Of a DNA stretch of 64,000 bases, positions 37,026-42,722 are shown one piece after another. A model generated the notes under the pieces. That model searched no databases. It was not told the DNA's origin and saw only the letters and a list, made by a program, of their open reading frames with translations. Where the stretch lies: NCBI GenBank assembly GCA_024280835.1, contig JAJRPJ010000011.1:124001-188000 (forward strand), in the 5' to 3' direction. How positions within the stretch are numbered: position 1 is the first letter of the stretch; each line of letters begins with the position of its first letter. The translations under genes were made by a program, and so were the position numbers. The stretch comes from Candidatus Zixiibacteriota bacterium. Lineage in GTDB: Bacteria > Zixibacteria > MSB-5A5 > GN15 > JACZUZ01.

Positions 37026-37480
37026 AAGCCCTGAGAATAACCGTTCTGTTTATTATTTGTCGGTTGCTGTGGATCTGGCTTGACCAGTGTGGCTCCGACT
37101 TAGGATTTGGTGAGGCGTTACCATTTTGTGTGGAATGTAGCGGCATTACAACTGCCATCAGACTGATGATGCTTGCGCTAGGGAGTTATGTGTTCATACA
37201 GATTCTGCAGGAACGGCCTGAGGAAACACAGATCCGTGATGATGATACACCTCCTGGGCGAACATATCTGATACACTGGCATCGAATAGCGCTCCTGCTC
37301 ATCATCTTGTTCTACCCAGTGTTGATTGCATGGTTTGACCAAAATACAACAATACCAGGGCCGGATGCGCTTGCTCTGACAAATGATATTTGTAGTGATA
37401 CAGAATTCAAGGGCTCGATAATATGGGGTCTGATAGTCACGTTCATTGTTTCAAGCTTAAAGATATTACACAGAAAGTAA
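37022..37480 (+). CDS. Four-span membrane protein
   Basis: 152 aa with four hydrophobic segments (ITVLFIICRLLWIWL; TTAIRLMMLALGSYVFI; IALLLIILFYPVLIAWF; SIIWGLIVTFIVSSLKIL). Its start overlaps the ATPase stop by four bases (ATGA), so it is translated with the ATPase and may anchor it to the membrane. No family recognised. Confidence 0.7.
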   Translation: MKALRITVLFIICRLLWIWLDQCGSDLGFGEALPFCVECSGITTAIRLMMLALGSYVFIQILQERPEETQIRDDDTPPGRTYLIHWHRIALLLIILFYPVLIAWFDQNTTIPGPDALALTNDICSDTEFKGSIIWGLIVTFIVSSLKILHRK

Positions 37481-37526
37481 ACCGAATTAGTACCAATTAA
37501 CACCATTAACCAAACGGAGGCCCAAG

Positions 37527-37718
37527 ATGAGAGTATTTACCGACGAGTTTAACAGAGTGACGGAAGAAGCGCCAGAAGTAGCAGTCCATGAAAGCGAAAT
37601 ACCTGAAGCCGAGCCATCACCACCAATCGGAGAGACAATCGAGATTCATGATAGCAGCGGAAAGTCTAGCCGTCAGGGGGGCTCACGTCCAACGATAATG
37701 TTCACAAACGGATTTTAG
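37527..37718 (+). CDS. 63-aa acidic, disordered protein in the position of a ubiquitin-like modifier
   Basis: A real gene by context: CGGAGG six bases before the ATG and 16 bases to the next start. The product is acidic and proline/serine-rich (EEAPEVAVHESEIPEAEPSP), with a Gly/Ser segment (SSGKSSRQGGSRP) and a C-terminus IMFTNGF. It is too short and too disordered for an ordinary beta-grasp fold. In the known bacterial operons with E2, JAB and E1 genes (Bil and related systems) the modifier gene comes first, so this is where a ubiquitin-like protein is expected. It could be a Pup-like disordered tag, a processed tail, or an unrelated accessory. Confidence 0.65.
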   Translation: MRVFTDEFNRVTEEAPEVAVHESEIPEAEPSPPIGETIEIHDSSGKSSRQGGSRPTIMFTNGF

Positions 37719-37734
37719 ATCGAAGGTGAAACAA

Positions 37735-38169
37735 ATGGCTCTGAGTAGGCACGCTTTATGGTTCCTAAAAAACCGTTCAATGTTGGAGCGTATTTTTGGC
37801 GAAGAGAGGATCAGGTTAGATTGGCCAGGATTGCGCTATCTGCAGATAACACAGTTTCCACTTCCAGCTAACTGGCGGCAACGACACACACCCCTTCTCA
37901 TGGTGTTCGACAGCCCAGCAAACATTTTTTTATATGGCCCAGATAGATTTTATATCTGCAAGGGACTAAGAACAATTCATGATGAAGTACCGACACACTA
38001 TTTTGAAGACGGTGGTTTCAATGATTTAAGCGACAAGAATTGGGCGCGTTACTCTTTCCATCTAAGCTATGAGTGGCGCCCAACGAGTGATGTGAGAAAC
38101 AGTAACAATATCATAGATGTACTTGATTCTTTGCATCTGAGTATGATTCAAGCAGGAGATCGTGAATGA
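37735..38169 (+). CDS. E2-like (prokaryotic E2 family E type) protein
   Basis: 144 aa from ATG 37735, chosen because AAGGTG lies six bases before it (an in-frame GTG at 37726 overlaps that site). The layout LPANW...TPLL, GPDRFYICKGLRT, THYFEDGGFNDL and NWARYSFHLSYEWRPTSDV, then a helix DVLDSLHLSM, matches what I recall of the Prok-E2_E family (W-x-R-[WY]-S-x-H, W-R-P). Only one Cys is present (about residue 75), before the loop and not at the usual E2 catalytic place. The stop overlaps the JAB gene start. It is probably a conjugating or scaffold component of a ubiquitin-like pathway. Confidence 0.7.
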   Translation: MALSRHALWFLKNRSMLERIFGEERIRLDWPGLRYLQITQFPLPANWRQRHTPLLMVFDSPANIFLYGPDRFYICKGLRTIHDEVPTHYFEDGGFNDLSDKNWARYSFHLSYEWRPTSDVRNSNNIIDVLDSLHLSMIQAGDRE

Positions 38170-38651
38170 TGGAAAAACAAAACGTAATTATTATGCGAAG
38201 CCATGATTTTGGAGCGCTGGTCGAGCATTTGTATGCTGACACCGCCAAGGAGGCAATGGCAATTGGCTACTATCGACTATCAACCACCGAGTCCTCTAAA
38301 CGGATACTCGTTCAGGGGCTTAGTCTTCCCACAGTTGAAGATTATGCAGTTCGCACTCCCTCTTTAGTAAGTCTTGGCGGAGAATTCTTACAGAACTGCT
38401 TTGACCGCTGCGAAGAAGATGGGTTGAGCATCGTTGACATCCACACGCACCCTTGGCAAGAGGGCGCTAGGTTTAGTGGAATAGATGACAATGAGGCGCG
38501 CGAGGTCAAAGGGCCATACTTGAAACAGTACTTGCCTGAAGTAAACATCACATATGCGCTATTTGGCTCTACGCCGTCGGACTTGCGAGTCCGAATGTGG
38601 GATAGTCGAGATTGCGAGTTTGTGAATGTTGAGCTTGCGATAACTTGGTAA
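38166..38651 (+). CDS. JAB/JAMM-family metalloprotease
   Basis: 161 aa. The zinc motif is HTHPWQEGARFSGIDD with His 93, His 95, Ser 104 and Asp 107 (H-x-H-x8-S-x2-D, one residue longer than the usual x7), and the upstream Glu is likely in KEAMAIGYYR near 29. JAMM enzymes of this kind process or remove ubiquitin-like modifiers. It overlaps the E2-like gene by four bases and lies 12 bases before the E1 gene, so the three are one transcription unit. The substrate is expected to be the tag of this operon or its conjugates. Confidence 0.85.
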   Translation: MMEKQNVIIMRSHDFGALVEHLYADTAKEAMAIGYYRLSTTESSKRILVQGLSLPTVEDYAVRTPSLVSLGGEFLQNCFDRCEEDGLSIVDIHTHPWQEGARFSGIDDNEAREVKGPYLKQYLPEVNITYALFGSTPSDLRVRMWDSRDCEFVNVELAITW

Positions 38652-38663
38652 ACGAGGTGACAA

Positions 38664-39731
38664 ATGAAGATAATAGATACTAATATTGTTGAAGAACAAG
38701 GCAGTCGAAACGAACAAGAGCAAATCGCCTTGTCGAGACACAGTGAGGTTCTCGGTGAAGGCGCACAGGAGCGCCTGTCTCAACTGACTATCGGCGTAGT
38801 TGGCGCCGGAGGGATTGGCTCTGAATTGATTGAGAAACTAATGCGCTTAGCCCCGAAACGATTGATTGTTATTGATGATGATATCATCGAATATACTAAC
38901 CTCAATCGTGTTGTGGGGTCAACCTATCAAGACGCCGCAGAAAGCGCTTCCAAGGTTGAGCTTGTATCGCGCTTGATATCCAGCTTCAATCCGGCGCAGG
39001 ACTTTACTGCTATTAAGGGTGATTTCTTAGTTTCAGAACACCAAGAGGAGTTCAAAGCTTGTGATGTCATCTTTAGCGCCACTGATAATGTTGTTTGTCG
39101 TTTCGCGACTTGTGCGCTTGGGCTGGCCAATGGTAGCGCTGTGATTGATGTGGCTACAGGAGTTGTGATGGATGACCAGACAATCAAAGCCATTGGCGGT
39201 CAAGTGTATTATATCACGCCAGCATCTGGTTGGTGTCCGCTTTGCGCTGGTTTATACAACCAGAGCGAAGTGTCGGCTGGGCTCCTGAATCCAGAAGAGC
39301 TCGAAAGACAACGCGCTCAAGGCTATGTCCGCGGTGAAAACATTGCAGCGCCACAAGTCGGCGCTTTGAATTCAATTCTCGCTGGTTATGCAGCATGGTT
39401 GTTCATGCGAATGGTTAGTGGTGAGGAACTTGAATTCGACGGGATCGCTGTTGACGCTTTAACCTTTAGCGCTCATACGTGGCGTGAGAATCGTGAGACA
39501 CCAAATCAATGTCACTATTGCAGTGATGACGGAAACCTTATGAAAGGAGACTCGGCGGAGATGGTACTCCGTACAGACTCAAACATAGACTCTGATTCAA
39601 TATTGGCAAATGTTGAAGAGGAGCCTGTGGAGGGTGACGTGCACGAAGAATCTGAAGAGATAGATTCTGATGAATCTAAAGCGCTCAATTTGGATAATAA
39701 CAATCCACTCCATACAAGCCCAGTCGGATGA
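38664..39731 (+). CDS. E1/ThiF-type adenylating enzyme
   Basis: 355 aa. Nucleotide-binding loop GAGGIG at 47-52, acidic DDD at 71-73, TNLNR at 78-82, DNVVCRFATC near 141-150, and zinc Cys pairs CPLC (191-194) and CHYC (283-286). These mark an E1/MoeB/ThiF enzyme that adenylates the C-terminus of a ubiquitin-like protein. No free Cys occurs between the two zinc pairs, where E1 enzymes usually carry the thioester Cys. Residues 290-355 form a very acidic tail ending in Pro-Val-Gly. GAGGTG lies before the ATG. It ends overlapping the excisionase-like gene. Confidence 0.88.
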   Translation: MKIIDTNIVEEQGSRNEQEQIALSRHSEVLGEGAQERLSQLTIGVVGAGGIGSELIEKLMRLAPKRLIVIDDDIIEYTNLNRVVGSTYQDAAESASKVELVSRLISSFNPAQDFTAIKGDFLVSEHQEEFKACDVIFSATDNVVCRFATCALGLANGSAVIDVATGVVMDDQTIKAIGGQVYYITPASGWCPLCAGLYNQSEVSAGLLNPEELERQRAQGYVRGENIAAPQVGALNSILAGYAAWLFMRMVSGEELEFDGIAVDALTFSAHTWRENRETPNQCHYCSDDGNLMKGDSAEMVLRTDSNIDSDSILANVEEEPVEGDVHEESEEIDSDESKALNLDNNNPLHTSPVG

Positions 39732-39937
39732 ACGACTCACTGATGACACCTCAACAAGTGGCGGAAATGCTCAACGTCAAACTGAGTACTGTTTATCACT
39801 GGTCACACGTTGAATATATTCCAACTGTGCGCATGGGAAAACTCATCCGCTTTCGTAGAGTGTCTATTCTAAGATGGGTGGATAGAAAAGAAAGCAAAGG
39901 GCGTACGCGAAGAATTCCACCCCGACTCGACTTCTAG
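39728..39937 (+). CDS. Excisionase-family helix-turn-helix protein
   Basis: 69 aa with the MerR/excisionase helix-turn-helix: SLMTPQQVAEMLNVKLSTVY then HWSHVEYIPTVRMGKLIRF and RRVSILRWVDRKE, ending in a basic tail. It overlaps the E1 stop by four bases (ATGA) and precedes the integrase by 600 bases. Proteins of this type direct excision together with a tyrosine integrase, or regulate element genes. Its coupling to the ubiquitin-like operon suggests that the operon is true cargo of the element. Confidence 0.8.
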   Translation: MNDSLMTPQQVAEMLNVKLSTVYHWSHVEYIPTVRMGKLIRFRRVSILRWVDRKESKGRTRRIPPRLDF

Positions 39938-39971
39938 GAGACGACTCTCCAGATGGGAGAACTCTTGCAAT

Positions 39972-40352
39972 TTATGTGCTTGAAGTAACAAGGCAAAGTG
40001 ATTCACCCCAAAGGCATTGAATTCGTATTTTTTCATCACCTATCTCAGCGTTTTGCCAGACGCGATTTGTAATATCATCAACAGAAAACGCTAAGATCCA
40101 ATCATCTTCACTTATGTCAAAATCTTCATCATCAGAGGGATTAAGCAGGTATAGATTTAATAACCTATTCTCGCTTATGAAATGGATCTCCCAACCGTAT
40201 AGTAGCCATCCGATTTCTCTTTGATTGACATCCTCTTGCTGTATGAGGTTCGTGAAACTAGGAACGATTCCTCCACTTCCAATGCTCTCTTTCCATTCGG
40301 AAGGAATGTGTATTGTAAATTCAGCGACAGATCCTGAACCATAGGTGTTCAT
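39972..40352 (-). CDS. Small uncharacterised protein
   Basis: 126 aa. ATG 40352 is chosen because GGAG lies five bases upstream; the frame extends further but without support. The product is acidic and beta-rich (MNTYGSGSVAEFTIHIPSEW, NLYLLNPSDDEDFDISEDDW), with no recognised domain. It lies between excisionase and integrase on the integrase strand, a usual place for immunity or cargo genes. Confidence 0.6.
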   Translation of the reverse strand: MNTYGSGSVAEFTIHIPSEWKESIGSGGIVPSFTNLIQQEDVNQREIGWLLYGWEIHFISENRLLNLYLLNPSDDEDFDISEDDWILAFSVDDITNRVWQNAEIGDEKIRIQCLWGESLCLVTSST

Positions 40353-40562
40353 AGTATCTCCAGTCATATGGGTATGAGAAGTAAACCGCGCTTCCAAACA
40401 ATGCCTAGTGTCCGATTCACTGAAAACAGCCATCACACATTTTACTACAAGCGAGAATGTTACTCGAGACTCTTTCCGTTTTCAGGGCATCGACGCAGAT
40501 TACATCCGATACCCTCGTTTTTGGCTACTGCAACCCAAAGGTGTGAATAACTGCAATTAATA

Positions 40563-41627
40563 CTAGAACTCCAATTTATCAACCGCGCCAGCCAAATGGT
40601 CAGGCGCCAGATGGGCATAAATCATGGTAGTTTGTATATCAGAATGACCCATTAGGTTCTTCACTGTTGGCAAATCTACACCACTCATAACAAGGTGAGA
40701 TGCGAACGTGTGGCGAAGAGTATGCAGTTTCGTCAGATTTTCAATTCCAGCATCTTCGGCGATTTCAACAAGTTTCTCTCGAAGTTTCGTCTTTGTGGCG
40801 CCACCATCTTTGTGCGGAAAAACAAAGTTACTTCTGATTCCCTTCATATTCTTACGTCTCAATTCCTGGAGCAGTTTAAAGAGAGGTTTTGCAATAGGTA
40901 TGTCTCTCTTGCCAGACTTAGGTTGCCAAAAGTCTTTCCACTGGATGCTGATTACTTTGCGCTTAAAATCAATATCAGTCCATTCGAGATGAATTAACTC
41001 AGATTTGCGCATTCCAGTACTGAGATACGTGAAGAGAATAGGGTACATATCTTCGGGAGATGCCTTCAAGAGTCGTTGACATTCTTCAAGCGAAAGAAAA
41101 CGCACCGACTTTGCTTTATCGACCTTGAGTCTTGTTACGTTCTTGATTGGATTGTCTGTCAAGTAGCCCCATGAAATCGCTCGGTTAAAAATGTTCGTGA
41201 GCGTTTTCAATTCATAGTTAACTGTCTCAGCAGTGATCCCTTTTGTAGGAACTCTTGAGTTCCGAGACTGGGGAGTCTTTCGATAGATTTTGTATTGGTC
41301 AATTAGCTCAGTTGTGATTTCTGATAGAAAAGTTATATTTCCTTTGGCATGGATGAAGCGATTGAAGTTATCAATGATTGCACGAAAACGGTTGGTTGAA
41401 CCAGGGCGGTGATGCGCTCCAGAATACTCAAGGAATAACGAGAACAACTTGTCTAAGGTGACGTCTTTACGAGCGAAACCAAATTCATGGCGAGCAACTT
41501 TGACTTCGGCGTCTTTGAGCGCAAGTTCAGCTATCTTCTTGGATGTTCCTACTCGTCGCCTTAGCCGCCTTCCGTTGACACGGATGTCTAAGTACCAGAC
41601 TCTGTCTCTCTTGTATATTCTCGCCAT
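40563..41627 (-). CDS. Phage-type tyrosine integrase
   Basis: 354 aa from ATG 41627 (AAGG before it; the frame extends 12 codons further but a MARIYKRDRVWYLDIRVNG N-terminus is standard). It has an N-terminal arm-binding domain (1-60), a core-binding domain (about 65-165) and the catalytic domain: Arg in TGMRKSELIHLEW, Lys in IQWKDFWQPKSGKRDIPI, H-x-x-R in LHTLRHTFASHLV, GH in MGHSDIQTTMIYAHL with the Tyr nucleophile. It is the probable integrase of the 26.6-41.6 kb element, which ends beside it. No tRNA gene or att core is recognisable here. Confidence 0.92.
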   Translation of the reverse strand: MARIYKRDRVWYLDIRVNGRRLRRRVGTSKKIAELALKDAEVKVARHEFGFARKDVTLDKLFSLFLEYSGAHHRPGSTNRFRAIIDNFNRFIHAKGNITFLSEITTELIDQYKIYRKTPQSRNSRVPTKGITAETVNYELKTLTNIFNRAISWGYLTDNPIKNVTRLKVDKAKSVRFLSLEECQRLLKASPEDMYPILFTYLSTGMRKSELIHLEWTDIDFKRKVISIQWKDFWQPKSGKRDIPIAKPLFKLLQELRRKNMKGIRSNFVFPHKDGGATKTKLREKLVEIAEDAGIENLTKLHTLRHTFASHLVMSGVDLPTVKNLMGHSDIQTTMIYAHLAPDHLAGAVDKLEF

Positions 41628-41732
41628 AATTACCTTGCTCCGTTTGGCACGAATTGGACACACTAACTACTAAAGAATATACGGTATAGCATAAGACTAT
41701 GTCAAGTAATATGTTACAGTAGGATATAAATA

Positions 41733-41825
41733 GTAGGTCGAAACCCTTGTGGTTTCGACATTTCACTCTTGGCGGAGATGTCGGGTTTCTATGTTCGCTG
41801 GCGCTTACGCCGAGAACCGACCTAC
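41733..41825 (+). repeat. Dispersed palindromic repeat, copy 1
   Basis: About 93 bp bounded by GTAGGTCG and CGACCTAC, with internal hairpins and the shared core CTTGGCGGAGATGTCGGGTT. Copies occur at 47396-47504 and, inverted, at 48609-48701. It lies just upstream of the integrase gene. It codes for no protein and looks like a REP/MITE-type element of the host chromosome. Confidence 0.8.
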
Positions 41826-41875
41826 TTTTGCTCAACTAAGCTTAATATAGCTAACTGTCTCGTATTGCGAAACAT

Positions 41876-41902
41876 GTCAAGTCCCTGAAAAGGGGACTTG
41901 AC
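41876..41902. repeat. Hairpin of the composite dispersed repeat, copy 1
   Basis: GTCAAGTCC and GGGACTTGAC arms around CTGAAAAG, preceded by GCGAAACAT. The same hairpin lies at the same distance behind repeat copy 2 (47549-47575), so both belong to a composite of about 170-180 bp. Confidence 0.75.
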
Positions 41903-41967
41903 CTACTTTGTGGATTGTCGAAATCGCGAGGGCTTCGGCATACGGACTGCCATCATCTTCACAAGAA

Positions 41968-42054
41968 CGTAGTGGCGTCCCTTGGGGCGCCTTGTTGGAT
42001 TGTTTGGAGGTGATTGACTTGATTGGAAAAGGCGCCCCAAGGGACGCCACTACG
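41968..42054. repeat. Perfect 26-bp inverted repeat
   Basis: Positions 41968-41993 are the exact reverse complement of 42029-42054, with 35 bases between. The arms begin CGTAGTGGCGTCCCTTGG. It lies just downstream of the DUF3592 gene and may end its transcription, but its length suggests a mobile palindromic element. No other copy was found in the window. Confidence 0.8.
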
Positions 42055-42074
42055 CTGACTATTGCAGAGCCGCG

Positions 42075-42617
42075 TTAGATTTGCTTTTGCCAGCGGGCTA
42101 TTAGCGCTAGAGTGGCGAAGGCCATTAGGAGCATGGCCCCGACTGTGAAACGCATGAGGGGCGCCCAGCGGAGGCTCGGACGTAGAGACGACATGGTGGG
42201 ATTGTCGGGGTTGTAATGCACCGAGACTGTTTTCCCTGGAGGGTACTCTGTGAGAACCTTGCCAGCAGTTTGGCCACGGTAGCGACGGCTACCGAAACCA
42301 GGGATTGAAAAATCAGTTGAATCGGTGTAGACGACACCAGCGACCTCATAGGAGTAAATCACCAGCGGCAAAATTGCGCGTTCGCCTGTGCGGGTGGTGT
42401 CAGAGACTTGGCCTTGGGTAATTGGCCAAGATTTGCTTTGGATTGATTTGTTGACATCGCCTGATGAAATAGAGAGAAGCAAAACTCCCAAGCCTAGCGC
42501 AACGAATGTCAGGACCTGAATGAGAGTTCCACCACGGACTTTTTTCCAGCGGAATATGGCGCCGAGGGCAAAACCCAGCGCAAGGGATATCGGGCAGACT
42601 ATTAGGAGCAGATTCAT
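42075..42617 (-). CDS. DUF3592 membrane protein
   Basis: 180 aa. Two N-terminal spans (LLLIVCPISLALGFALGAIF; LIQVLTFVALGLGVLLLSI), a central extracytoplasmic DUF3592 domain (SWPITQGQVSDTTR, LVIYSYEVAGVVYTDSTDF, YPPGKTVSVHYNPDNP) and a C-terminal span. The function of the family is unknown. It is a single gene downstream of the subtilisin gene at 42723 and separated from it by about 100 bases. Confidence 0.85.
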   Translation of the reverse strand: MNLLLIVCPISLALGFALGAIFRWKKVRGGTLIQVLTFVALGLGVLLLSISSGDVNKSIQSKSWPITQGQVSDTTRTGERAILPLVIYSYEVAGVVYTDSTDFSIPGFGSRRYRGQTAGKVLTEYPPGKTVSVHYNPDNPTMSSLRPSLRWAPLMRFTVGAMLLMAFATLALIARWQKQI

Positions 42618-42722
42618 AGCGCCAATATGGCCAATAGAATCCGCGCGTCAAGAATTCAAGTGGTTCTTTTCTGAGGTTCTTTCTTACAGTTCTTTTCTGA
42701 ACATTATTTTTGGCAATACTGC

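Noticed and set aside
41645-41665. Shared GGCACGAATTG between 41646 and 45740, considered as attL/attR of the integrated element
   Set aside because: An 11-base match is expected by chance in a window of this size and the surrounding bases differ.
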